A DNA stretch of 64,000 nt, from positions 1 through 64,000 of the forward strand of contig JAJTWR010000347.1 in the NCBI GenBank assembly GCA_021613335.1, given 5' to 3'. This document shows positions 1-10,479 of this stretch, in pieces. The first letter of the stretch is position 1; every line of letters begins with the position of its first letter. Both the position numbers and the translations under genes were made by a program. The notes under the pieces are model-generated. The model saw only the letters and a program-made list of their open reading frames with translations. It was not told the origin of the DNA and did no database searches. Source of the DNA: Whitmania pigra (Eukaryota > Annelida > Clitellata > Hirudinida > Haemopidae).

Positions 1-373
1 TTGCGACGCAAAATAAAGAAATCAGAAAATACTTCATGATTTAACTAATTAATTTGAATTCAACAATTTCAAACTGAACATCATTGGTCATTTTATAGCT
101 TATTCGTCGATGGATAATGCGTTACTACATAAACAAATATGGTTCTGTGTCGGTGGATAACTCGTTACAAAAAGAAATTAAAAAAACAAATGATTAATTT
201 TAGTTTATTTAATATTTCCACGTCAAAATCAATACTATATAAACAAATTATTATTAACAAAATCTTGAACAAGCATTTTAATAAGAATCACTTGACCAGA
301 CGGGTTTCGTATTTAACACCGGCGAATAAGTTTAGTGTTGAAGTACTCTTGATGATCCGTTGAAACGAGAAAT
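1..373. other. AT-rich left flank, no gene seen
   Basis: AT-rich unique-looking sequence upstream of the R2-clade element. No coding exon, RNA gene or recognisable repeat is apparent. Base composition changes sharply near 300-370 to the more GC-rich element. Confidence 0.6.
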
Positions 374-476
374 CCCTCGAGAACGTCAGGAGTTTGGGCC
401 GAAACGTTTGATGACGGGGGCACTCCTCTGATTATTCCCTGTCGGTTAGCTCCGCGGTAGGAGTTTCTAAGTTCTA
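374..476 (+). repeat. 103-bp direct repeat, left copy
   Basis: Matches 4262-4364 at 101 of 103 positions; the two differences are G/T near 416 and T/G near 433. The 3' part contains GGTTAGCTCCGCGGTAGGAG, which resembles the D-arm/A-box region of a tRNA. Upstream and downstream neighbours of the two copies differ, so these limits are the real homology limits. Confidence 0.9.
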
Positions 477-502
477 CGTCGAGGCATTGGCCATTTGGCA
501 CT

Positions 503-577
503 CGGGAATAGACCGAGTGACAACCGGGAAAGACTGGTGACAACCTGGATAGACGGGTGACGGCTCGGAAAGACGAG
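503..577 (+). repeat. Degenerate 20-bp tandem repeats in the element leader
   Basis: Three and a half imperfect units of 20-22 bases, each with a GGGAAAGAC/GGATAGAC core followed by GGTGACAAC or similar, lie between the left direct repeat and the start codon. Short tandem repeats in 5' leaders are common in non-LTR elements. No function is visible. Confidence 0.7.
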
Positions 578-621
578 TTTCGCTCCTGGGCTAGCAACCC
601 GTTGCGATTAACAAACTTGCT

Positions 622-3600
622 ATGAACGAAATAGAATCATGCCCCCAGGGTCCCTGCCGAAAGGAGGGGGAGAATGACGGACCCATCGATGCCCCTACGG
701 TAACCGTACCGAATGTCAATGATTTTTCGATTTATGACTACGGACTGGCTAATGGCGTGCCAGTAAGCAGATGTAGATGTGGTCGTGTGTTTCAGACCGA
801 GAAGGGACTTAAGATTCACCAGACAAAGCTGAAATGCGAAGGGGAGGTAGAGAAACAGCGTTCTGATGCGACTGAGCCTTCAGGTAAAACGTCGAACGAT
901 ACCGGACCGGAATCTCACCACAGTTCCGTGTATGTTCGAGTTTCCTGCCTCACGGAAGACCCTCCACGAGCTAGAATCAAGTTCCCTCGAGGTAATGATA
1001 GGAGTGGTTGGGACGGATTGGATGTCGTTCTCAAAAGCGATCTCAAGAAAGTAATGAAAAGAGACGCTTCCATGAAGTCCTTTACTGACTGCATATATGG
1101 TAAGTGTCTGGAGAGGTTCGGGGTCGTTGCTGAGAAACGACCTGTACAACCGCAAAAATCTCGACGGCAACGTGAGCTTGAGTGGCTGAAATGCGAGAAG
1201 AAGGCACTCCGTCGTCGGTGGAAGAGTGCCAAGGAGGATGAGAAAGCAAGTATTTCAGTTGTATTGGAAGAGTTGAAGGAACGTGTGAGAAACCTTCGCC
1301 GTGCCGAGTGTGTTAGGCAAAAGAACTATGAGAGGAGGAGAGCTCATAGGAAGTTTTTCAGTGATCCTTATAGATATGGGAGAGCGTTACTCGACCCTCC
1401 GAAGTCTGGTGAGCTTTGTGTAGGTAAAGACGAACTGGAAGAGCACCTTACTAATACGTATCGTGATTCTCTTCGTCACATTCCCCTTCCTGTGAGACAA
1501 GACATCCCAGTGGTGCCTCTCCCTACCAGTGTTTTTAGCTTGACATCTCCGTCGATTGAGGACGTGAGGCGTGTTGTTAGGAAAGCTAGGAACCGTTCGG
1601 CGCCGGGTCCCAATGGAATTCCCTACCTTTTGTATAAAAGATGCCCTAAGGTGCTGTATTTGCTGCACTCCCTCATCGAAAGGGCTTGGCAGTCAGGCAT
1701 TGTAGATGATGAGTGGAGAGTCGCAGAAGGCGTCTATATACCAAAGGAACGGGACTCCATTCGCCTAAATCAATTCAGACCTATTTCGCTGTTGAATGTA
1801 GAAGGGAAGATATTTTTCTCTGTGATTGCATCGAGACTCACTGAGTATGTTTTGACCAATAAGTACGTTGATACATCGATTCAGAAGGGAGGTGTTCCAG
1901 GCGTGCCTGGTTGCATAGAGCACTCCTCCATGATTTGGGAGGCTATTCAAAGAGCCAAGAGGCGCCGCCTGAGTTTGTACGTTGTGTGGCTCGACTTGGC
2001 GAATGCATACGGGTCGGTACCACACCAACTCATATGGAAAACGTTGGAGATTCACCATGTGCCGCGTCACGTAATTCAAATTATTCAGACGTATTTTGAC
2101 GGGTTTATGATGAGGTTCTCCACCAAGACGTACACGACTAAGTGGGTTCCTCTGGAGGTGGGTATTGCAATGGGGTGTGCAATATCACCTTCCCTTTTTG
2201 TACTGGCGATGCAACTTCTGCTCAACGCAGCCGGGTCTAATGTTCCAGAGGCGCATTTAGGTAAGGGTCTCTATATGCCTTCGGTGAAAGCGTTTATGGA
2301 TGACACCACCCTAGTAATGAATAGAAGACCGGCAGTTCAGAACACTTTGAACAAGTTCAATGGCCTTCTTGGGTGGTGTCGAATGGCTTTTAAACCTGCG
2401 AAGTCGAGAAGTCTTGCCCTTGTTAAAGGGAAAGTCTGCAGCGACATCTCGTTTGTTGTAGCGGGTCAACGGGTTCCTACAGTTTCCGAGGAACCGGTTA
2501 AGAGCCTAGGCAGAGTGTTTAATGATTCGCTGAACGATAGGAGCCAAGAGAGTTGCACTGTCGAACAGGCTGTTGTGGGTTTGAAGGCAATCGGAGAGGC
2601 ACCATTGCAGGGAAGGTTTAAGGTGTGGTTGTTCCAGTTTGTGCTTCTACCAAGGTTGCTGTGGCCATTGACGATCTATGAGATCGGTTTGCCCACAGTC
2701 GAAGGATTAGAGAGGAAAGTTAGCAGATACATCAGATCGTGGCTTGGGCTACCTCCAGGGATGTCATCTGTTGCCCTCTACAGTAAGAGCTCAAAATTAA
2801 GGTTACCTCTTCGTTCCCTGGTGGAAGAGTATGAGGTCTCTAAAATAAGGACGCAGTGGATGTTGAATAACTCTGCGGACATCAGGATCCGCGAAGTTAG
2901 ACCACTGTTAAGAACTAAAAGGAAGTTCTCAGCACAGGATGAAATCGATAAGTCAGTCGCGGAACTGACGTTCGAAGAAATGCGAGGTCCTATTCAATCG
3001 GGTCGTCAGGCTGTTGGGTGGAACCACTTCGCAAAATGGTCTGAGTCTTGCCCTGCGATTAGGGCAAGGCTTATTATTCAGGAGAGGAGAAGAGATTTAG
3101 AAAAAGATCGAGTCATTAAGGCAGTGCAGCAGGCACAGCAGGGTCGATGGACCGCGTGGGAAGACGTGGTTCAGCGTTCCATCGGTTGGAACGAGATATG
3201 GAGAATGTCTCCATATCGTCTGGCCTTTCTGATAATATCGATTTATGACCAACTTCCCTCTAAGGACAATTTGCGAAGATGGGGTTTAACGGAAGACTGC
3301 AAATGTGAGCTCTGCGGCGGCTTCGAGACACTTCATCATGTGCTCTCAAGTTGCGCATATGCCCTCGACAATGGTCGGTAAACTTGGCGACACAATAAGG
3401 TCCTAAAGGAAGTGGTAGAAGCTACCAAAACGGCGGTAGCTAAAGCAAATTCTCGCAAGATTGCATTACAGCGGAAGGTATACTTCCTGCGAGAGGGCTT
3501 TTCACTACACTGTAAGAAAAATAGACTCCCTCCGAGGAGAGACATTCTTGCAGAAGCTAATGATTGGACTGTCGCAGCCGACCTGGAAGGTTTGAGACAA

Positions 3601-3963
3601 TATCCCCAGCTGCTTAGGGATAGCGGCAGGAGGCCGGATGTTGTTCTCGCTTCGTCGTCGTCAGGCGCTCTCATTTTGATAGAGTTGACCGTCCCGTGGG
3701 AAGATAGGATTGAAGCAAGTAATGTGCTGAAAGAAGAGAAATACTCTGAGCTAGCGAAAGATCTAGAGGTCAGCGGGTTTCGAGTAACGCTAATGCCCAT
3801 TGAAGTTGGGGCGAGAGGTTTGGTTGGTAAGTCAGCCTACACGTTCCTCACTAAAATAGGTTTATCGAGCCGGGAAAGAACTAGGGCTATGATAAAAATG
3901 TCGGAGGCTGCAGAGACAGCATCGTGTTGGATTTGGGAGATGAGAGGTCGTAAGCGTTGCTAA
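622..3963 (+). pseudogene. R2-like reverse transcriptase/endonuclease, one in-frame stop
   Basis: A 1,114-codon frame encodes the retrotransposition protein, which would nick target DNA and reverse-transcribe its own RNA. A CxC-x12-H-x5-C finger lies at residues 51-72. The RT fingers include SAPGPNGIPY, and the palm carries the catalytic FMDD at 558-561. A CCHC knuckle (C895, C898, H905 or H906, C911) follows. The restriction-like endonuclease has RRPDVV (Asp near 1006), then an IELTVPW strand and KEEKY, the PD-(D/E)xK arrangement of R2-clade proteins. The frame is interrupted once, by TAA at 3379-3381 just after the knuckle. The same frame resumes at once and stays open to 3963, so this is a point nonsense change in a young copy. 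The start at 622 is the first ATG of the frame. Confidence 0.88.
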
Positions 3964-4261
3964 GAATAGAGATCGCGGTTTGGTTGTTGAGTTGTTGACG
4001 CGCGCATTCGCAAGTGACGTAAAAACGCGATTGAGCGTTTGAGGCAATATATGCGCGCGTCCGGTGAGCGTATATTTCTAAGTGTCGGCGGCCGCTTCAA
4101 AGAAATTATAACGCTCAGTTTGCATTATATGAGATCGATGCGCAAAGGTCGTCGTGAATTTCATCGATCATCATATAACGTGCGGTGCGTTGCGATGAAG
4201 TCGGATAGGTAGGGTTTTCACCGACAGGGACACCCGCCTGATCAACGGGTGTGTGGCCCAC
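3964..4261 (+). other. 3' untranslated region of the R2-like element
   Basis: A 298-base tract after the stop, with many CG dinucleotides and GCGCGC-type runs, unlike the AT-rich host. R2-clade proteins recognise structured 3' UTR RNA to prime reverse transcription, and this is the matching place. No poly(A) tail is seen. It ends directly against the right 103-bp repeat. Confidence 0.6.
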
Positions 4262-4364
4262 CCCTCGAGAACGTCAGGAGTTTGGGCCGAAACGTTTGAT
4301 GACGGTGGCACTCCTCTGATGATTCCCTGTCGGTTAGCTCCGCGGTAGGAGTTTCTAAGTTCTA
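4262..4364 (+). repeat. 103-bp direct repeat, right copy
   Basis: Near-identical to 374-476. It begins at the same CCCTCGAG and ends at the same GTTCTA. AT-rich host-like sequence follows immediately. It could be a target-site duplication or the first 103 bases of a second, otherwise missing, element in tandem. Confidence 0.9.
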
Positions 4365-6172
4365 TATTAAATTATATTGTATCATAATTTAGCAATGTCA
4401 TTAAATGCGGACTTAGTATCATTATCATTATTTACATGATCGCCTTCACATCGTTTTTCCATTTTCGTCACTTAAAGATTGACGTGACCCCAAACTTTTT
4501 TTTCAGATCTCTTAACACGTATTGTTCAGCCATTTAGAATTAATTTATTAACTTCTACATTAATTAGTTATTTATTTTTAACAGAAACACTTTGGTTTTT
4601 TTTGCTCCATCTGACTCAACTATTTTGGTTACGTTACTTGCATCTGATATAGAAAAATATTGAATATAACAAGTCAATAAATTTTATTTTCAGGACATCT
4701 CATCGTTTGGTTTGCAGGCTCTCAAAAATATAAGTTGAAGCTTTCATCTTCGATTCATTTTTCTCTGTCTAACTGTGCATCATCAGCCACATTGTAATAA
4801 CATTCGTTGTTGGTTGTGTCTTCAAAGACGATGTAGCAATATTCTGTTTCGTAACACATCTCAAGATTAGTGGACTTATTAAAACCATTATACAACTCTG
4901 TGTATTTCATTTTCGAGAACAAAATCCAACAATCTGTTAAAAAAAAATTAATTCGATTTATTTAGACTCACCTGTTGTAATAATGTTTTGGAGTACCAAA
5001 CAGAAAGCAAACAGCAGGGTTGATAGGTTAATTCCAATCAAAATGTCAACAACAACATTTACTAGTATCACTGCTACTGTTGCAGGCAATAAAATATTAT
5101 TTATTGTTATTTTCTATTTGAGCTTTGCGACAATTTATTTTATTTTTAAGCACCGAACGAACCGAATGTAATGTATGATTAAAGTTCTTAACTTCACAGA
5201 AAGCGGTATTTTTCAGACGTTCGAGCTGTCAGTGACAGTTTCTTAGTCCATTCGCAATCTTCAATTACATTCTCAATAATTATGAATTATGAGAGTATAA
5301 AATATTAAAAATTAAACATTTAAAGTGAAAAATTATTGCAAAAAAAAGATTTGAGAGCGAATTATGAGAAATGATCTTCTTCTTAGTAAAAATGAAGAAA
5401 TTTGAAATGAAGAGTTTGTAAATTTTTAAATTGCTAACAGTCACGACAATTTGAACTCAGCAACCTCCGATGCAAACGATTTCTACAAATTTCATCAAGA
5501 TGGAGCTGATTTTTTTCCTTTCAATTTTTATTCTTTTTTATTATAAAGCAAATTATGAAATTAAATATAATGTCAAATTTGCATAATTGCAAATATAATT
5601 ACAAATTTTGTAAAATTTCTTCCTACTTGTCTCCTGACAATTAATATTTGTATTACAGATAAGGATTATCACTTTTTTTTTATTATTATCTTTATTTTTA
5701 TCATTATTATTACCATTATCATTGTTAGTATTATTTCACTATTATCATTGTTATTATGTATAACAAAAGAAAACGTAGACGCAAAGCAAATATTATCAAA
5801 TGAAATATGATCATTTACCGACCCTCTCTTGATCTCTTTAAGGCCAATAAAACAGCATTTTTATATTCACAGACATTTTCTAAGAAAATCAAAAATAAAT
5901 TATTGAATAAACGTTGTGGAACTTGTTAAATTTACTGATGAAAAAATCTTTCTTATTATAAGTAATAAAATTATAAGAATTAAATAAATCAATATAAGAT
6001 TTTCTCTGGCTCAAGTGCATATTATTAATGCTCATAAAAAGATTTTAAATCCTAAAGAGGATTATTACTATTATTAGTATTGTTGTTGTTACTGTTGTTG
6101 TTGTAGTTCTTCTTGTTGTTGTTATTAATGTTGTTGGTCATTATCCTTCATGGTTAGTTCTTCGGATGCATA
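4365..6172. other. AT-rich spacer
   Basis: Apart from the weak minus-strand exon candidates at 4755-5076, this holds AT-rich sequence with short TTA/TTG microsatellite tracts (about 5690-5760 and 6060-6140). No supported gene. Confidence 0.5.
4755..5076 (-). other. Possible small minus-strand gene fragment (two exons)
   Basis: Two phase-compatible candidate exons. Exon A (5076-4972) follows a CTGCAACAG acceptor and ends before GTGAGT; it encodes a strongly hydrophobic stretch with ILVNVVVDILIGINLSTLLF. Exon B (4933-4755) follows a poly-T AACAG acceptor and encodes 59 residues with three acidic-flanked cysteines, ending at TGA. Phases match (1 to 1), and exon B plus the carried base is exactly 60 codons. 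However, the intron between them would be only 38 bases, far below the others in this window, and no upstream exons or start were found. It may be part of a membrane protein or a chance alignment of signals. Confidence 0.3.
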
Positions 6173-6203
6173 CAGTCAGGACAGAAACCATAAGGACACC
6201 CCA
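6173..6203 (+). repeat. Left terminal inverted repeat of Tc1/mariner element
   Basis: Starts CAGTCAGGACAGAAACC and ends in GGACACCCCA. It is the inverted partner of 7752-7782 with three mismatches, and is preceded by the TA target dinucleotide. Confidence 0.92.
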
Positions 6204-6431
6204 TTATTTCGTAATAACTCGATAAAGAAAAATTTGATTGTAGGGAAATTTTAATATGTTATGTATTTATATATTTGTGATTATCTCTTAAATTTTCATC
6301 AAAATATGTTTGTGCATTAATTTTAAAATTACAAAAACGTGATTTCGGGGCGTCCAATAACCATAAAAGACACTTGCAAAAATCATCGAAAAATGCCTAA
6401 AAACTTTGTGAAAAAAACAGGAAAAAGTTTA

Positions 6432-7445
6432 TTAATATAAAATAATGTTTCCTTTATTTTCAATAACTTTAAAACATCTCTTGTTCATTGATTTTATAGG
6501 AGTTTTTAAGAAATTTCTGTCCAGTTCTTTCCAGGCACTCCTAATGGTGTTTTCCAGGTCAGATTTTGAATGAAACTGCCTTCCATTGTTGTAAACAAGT
6601 CTTGACAACATTCCCCAAACCTTTTTTATAGGATTTAAGTCCGGGGAACAAGCTGGCCAACTCATAAATTTCAAATTTCTCCTCTGGAAAAATGTCTTTG
6701 TCAACTTGGAAGTGTGGATCGGGGCATTATCTTGCTGGAAAATAAAATTTCCTCCATAATAATCTTCCCCAAAAGGCAACAGATGGTCTTCTAAAACTTT
6801 GATGTAATCCACAGAAGACTGTTCCCCATCCAGAAAGGCTAATTCAGTCAATCCTTCACTGGAAATTCCTCCCCAAATCATCACCGATCCTGCTTCATGA
6901 TTTCGGCTAAAAAATGTTTCCTTTTCTAATCTGAGGTCATGCCAATAGAACTGATGACCATCAGGTCCATCTAGGTTAAATTTCTTCTCATCTGAAAAAT
7001 AATATTGCCCCAACAATCTCTGTTAGAAAGCATGGTTTTGGCCCATTCCACTCTTGCCAACTTGTGATGGTTTTTAAGAGCTGGAATCTTTAATCTTTTT
7101 TCATATAATAAAATACCACTAGATCTCAAATAATTTAACACTGTACTTTAACAAATTCTTAAATCAAGTTCATTTCTAATTTGATTTGCTGAAAATTTAC
7201 CTGAAGAAGCCTTTCTTACCAGGAGTCTCTGCTGACGAATCGGCAGTTTTTTAGGTCTTCCATGATCATTTTTTGCACCATATTCCTCAGGAGCTTCATG
7301 ATTTCGGCTAAAAAATGTTTTAGTTCCAGATGACTGTCTTGGATCGCTTGAGCTCTTTGGCAATTTCCCTGATTGAATAATTTGCTTGTCTGAAGGCCTC
7401 AATCTGCCCCTTCTCCTTGTCAGACAACGTTTTCCCTCTAGCCAT
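6432..7445 (-). pseudogene. Tc1/mariner-type DDE transposase, broken
   Basis: The N-terminal part (from the ATG at 7445) has the paired helix-turn-helix DNA-binding region, with MARGKTLSDKEKGQIEAFRQ, then a GRPKK hook. The C-terminal part (from about 7016) is the DDE_3 catalytic region with VMIWGGIS, QQDNAPIH and SPDLNPI. Three kinds of damage are visible. A TAA follows TVIWN after about 41 codons, at the point where a 28-bp stretch copied from the gene's own catalytic region has been inserted. A frame change lies near 7000-7030. The residue 34 positions after the second Asp, where family members have catalytic Glu (NPIE), is Lys (NPIK). It cannot be active. Confidence 0.9.
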
Positions 7446-7751
7446 TTATAAAATAGTAATTTTATAAACTTCACATCAATTTTTAACTTTCTTTGGGTTT
7501 ATATATTGATAATATTTGCATAATGTGCATTTGGCTGCATAACTATGACAAATTTCAAGTTTTATTGGGAATAAATAAAGATGTCCTTTATCGTTTTTAG
7601 ACGGCCATAAAATGCTATTTTGCATATTTTACAAGATCAGCTTGTTAAATTTTTTTGAAATTTTGCAGGATGTTTTGTCTACCATAAAGAGATATTATAT
7701 AAAAAAATTGAGTAATATTGAACTTATATTTAACGAGTTATCACAAAAATA

Positions 7752-7782
7752 TGGGGTGTCCTTAAGGTTTCTGTCCGCACTG
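7752..7782 (-). repeat. Right terminal inverted repeat of Tc1/mariner element
   Basis: Reads TGGGGTGTCC to CGCACTG on the plus strand, the inverted complement of the left end, followed by TA. Confidence 0.92.
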
Positions 7783-8452
7783 TACTTGTTGTCAATGAAA
7801 CTTGGTGACCGAAGAAACATGGATGATTGCAAAGAAATTTGATGTTCTTTCAAAAGACACCATTCACAGTAATTTATCGAGACAGGAAAATGAACTTTGT
7901 CCAATTCAAATAGTCAGAGTAGAAACCATTCTTGCATTGATTTACGATGATACGCTGAATTATGAACGATTAAACTTATGAAAATGAATGTGAAATGACA
8001 AGTCCATAGTTAGTGATAGATAGTTATTAAGAAATCATCAAGTAATTAATGAAAAAATATGTAAATCACCACAGATAATCAAGTCATTGCTTACAACTCA
8101 GAATTTTTTAACCAATAGCAAATCAACGACCCGAAATTGTCCTTATGATTTTCGCCTATCTACTACAACTACTACTTGATATCAACAATATCGACTACAA
8201 CAATTACGACCTTTGCATGCAGACATTGTTAAAAAGATATAAAATAAAAATAGCAACAACAAAATTTATAACAACTGCAACAAACAAGCAGAGAAGACAT
8301 TGTGACGACAGCAACAACAACAAGGCAAGGACGCTTTCTATTCTTTAAAAACTTTAGTCAAAAACTCTAAGAGATCAATCAATCATCCGTAATCTTGACC
8401 AACCATGACGTTGAAAGTCTAATTAATTATGTCGTTAATTAATAACAAGAAA

Positions 8453-8529
8453 TTCCATAGCCAGGATTCGAACCAGGAACCTCTGAGGCAAGACTTAGAA
8501 GTGTTTACCATGGGTGGCAAGGGATGGAA
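8453..8529 (-). repeat. tRNA-like sequence, probably degenerate or SINE-derived
   Basis: A 77-base segment whose ends pair on the minus strand (TTCCAT with ATGGAA). It contains a B-box-like GGTTCGAATCC in the T-arm position. The T-stem has a central mismatch, and neither a canonical D-loop GG nor a clean anticodon arm is present. It is therefore not a convincing functional tRNA gene. Confidence 0.35.
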
Positions 8530-10353
8530 TAATCATGGTCGTATGTGCATGCAGTATTTGCGTCATTTCCTTTGAATGGTCATTGGTCCCGAATTGAATT
8601 CTGAGTCTGAATATTGAATCTGAAGGCGTTCATTGATAAAATTTGTTTTATGACTTTTTGCTGACGTTCGTGGTAGGTCTCTGGCTGGATAGCTGGCGTG
8701 TTTTTTTTTATTCAAAATGATGTATTATGTTTTTAGCTTTAAGCACTCTCTTTAATTGAATTCTCAAATTACTCAAAAAAATTATTGTTATTTAATTTGT
8801 TCTTATTGGTTTTTATGTTCGCAATTTCGTGGCTAATTGACAGATTATTAATAAATTATTTAAAATGAATCTCTTATTTTGCTCGAATTTTTACAAATGC
8901 GTCTCAAGATCACGAATTATAATCAAGTTTTAAAAAATAATTTGCTTGGACTACTTGTAAAGTACAAAGAGATGAATTTTATTGATTACTAAGCAAATGT
9001 TGTTATTTACACATATTATAATGAATCATCATCATTATCGTTGTCGCCATCATCATCAAGATCATTTAGTTAACTACATTAAATAGAATGTAAAATATTA
9101 ACAACAATCAATTTGGCTTATGACATGAAAATAAGACTATCCAAACGTAGATCATTTAAATTTTACTTAAAAGTATTGAGTAACAATAATAGTTAAGACG
9201 TTAATTACATAAAATAGTAAGAAATAATTAGTAAATAAGCAAATACACACTATAACCACAATTAATATTATAAGAGCCCAGCAGCAACTGCTCGTAATAA
9301 GATTGCAGCCTATTTGAATCTTGTTTGTTCTCATCTAGATTCACTTTTGTAATCTCAAAGAAAGCCAAAATGACGGTCGCGCGAAAAAAACACCACGTGA
9401 CTAAACGTCAAGTATTAAAGCTATTTCTGGGGTTTGAATCGAAAGTGAGTAAATAGAGGCGACGGCGGAGTTAATGGAGGGGAGTAAACAGTTTCTATAG
9501 TAAATAGATTTATGATTGTATTTCTTACCGTTTACTTTTTTATCTTTTTTTTTATAAATAACTGTGTGCCAATATCGTATTAATATCAACTGCATAATGT
9601 AATGGTTGCGTCACGAAATAATATCGTTATCTAATTAATATTATACTTATACAGCCTTACTTAATATTACATTTGTATCAATTATTATTTCAGTTGTGTC
9701 ATCTTGTGATATCTTTATTGTATTATTATTATTTTCATCGTACCAATCTGCAATTGCATTTGCGTTCTAGTAACTACCTTCATTTGATGTTAGTAAACAA
9801 CACTTGATGCTAAGTTGTTTTTTGTTTTTATGAAACAGAATTATAATTTTTGTATTTGAAAATAAATTTATTGTTATTTTTGTACAATGTGGCCATAAAT
9901 GTCACGAGATGTATGAAAATGTGTTGTTTATTGTGGGCAGGTGACACAATTTTATTCAAACATGTTATAGTATCACCTGAGAAATTATGGCTGTGACATG
10001 AAATAACACATATATTACCCAATGTTTATCATCAAGAATAATAATAATAATCATCATTATAATATTGTAATATAAATTATCATTAATAGCGCATTATTTA
10101 TAAATTGATAAAATACTATTATCAATACTACAAATTTCACAGAAATAGTCATTATTCACAGACATTTTATATGGCCACGTTAACATCCCAAATTTACCCA
10201 CTAGTCTGTCGCAATGCCTACTGTACTGATTCACACATAGCCACTACGTCGCAACATCACAGAAGTCGTGACTTTCAAACCACAGTAAACGAGAGCTTCC
10301 TTTCGGTATTATTTTTATATAATTAACTTTTCAAGAGGGAAGGGCTTGTGTTT

Positions 10354-10479
10354 AAGTTAACGAAGCATTTATTTATGTTAACCATTTTGTTATCCATTTT
10401 ACTTAAGTTAAAGAAGCATTTACTTAGGTAAGTTAAGGAAGCATTTACTTACATAAGCTAAAGAAGCATTTACTTACGT
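10354..10479 (+). repeat. 25-bp minisatellite
   Basis: Three adjacent 25-base units (10405-10429, 10430-10454, 10455-10479), each built on AAGTTAAAGAAGCATTTACT, plus a fourth diverged unit at 10354-10378 separated by 26 bases. Confidence 0.85.

Larger units (their letters stand above)
374..4364 (+). mobile_element. R2-clade non-LTR retrotransposon with 103-bp flanking direct repeats
   Basis: A near full-length element. It has a 5' leader with short tandem repeats, one long reading frame (622-3963) with zinc finger, reverse transcriptase, CCHC knuckle and restriction-like endonuclease, and a 3' UTR of about 300 bases rich in CG dinucleotides. Its GC content is clearly higher than that of the host DNA on either side. 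Domain order and the single ORF are those of the R2/Hero-type superfamily, which inserts by target-primed reverse transcription. The outer limits are uncertain: the 103-bp repeats may be target duplication, or the second may be the start of another copy in tandem. The right flank is AT-rich sequence, not obviously rDNA. Confidence 0.8.
6173..7782 (-). mobile_element. Tc1/mariner transposon, inactive
   Basis: A 1.6-kb element bounded by imperfect 31-bp terminal inverted repeats that begin CAGT, each adjoining a TA dinucleotide (6171-6172 and 7783-7784), the target duplication of the Tc1/mariner superfamily. It encodes one transposase on the minus strand (6432-7445), now broken. Size, TIR start and DDE motif context all fit Tc1-like elements. 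Confidence 0.92.

Noticed and set aside
4262..4364. Hammerhead ribozyme in the 103-bp repeat (CTGATGA and GAAAC are both present)
   Set aside because: The order and stems do not fit a hammerhead: the flanks of the two core boxes do not pair cleanly to form stem II, and the left copy has CTGATTA, which breaks the core.
7612..7904. Open frames at the right end of the Tc1 element
   Set aside because: They run across the terminal inverted repeat and flank, with no homology or splice context.
8453..8529. Functional tRNA gene
   Set aside because: A B box and pairing ends are present, but the D-loop and anticodon arm are not canonical. Kept only as a tRNA-like repeat.
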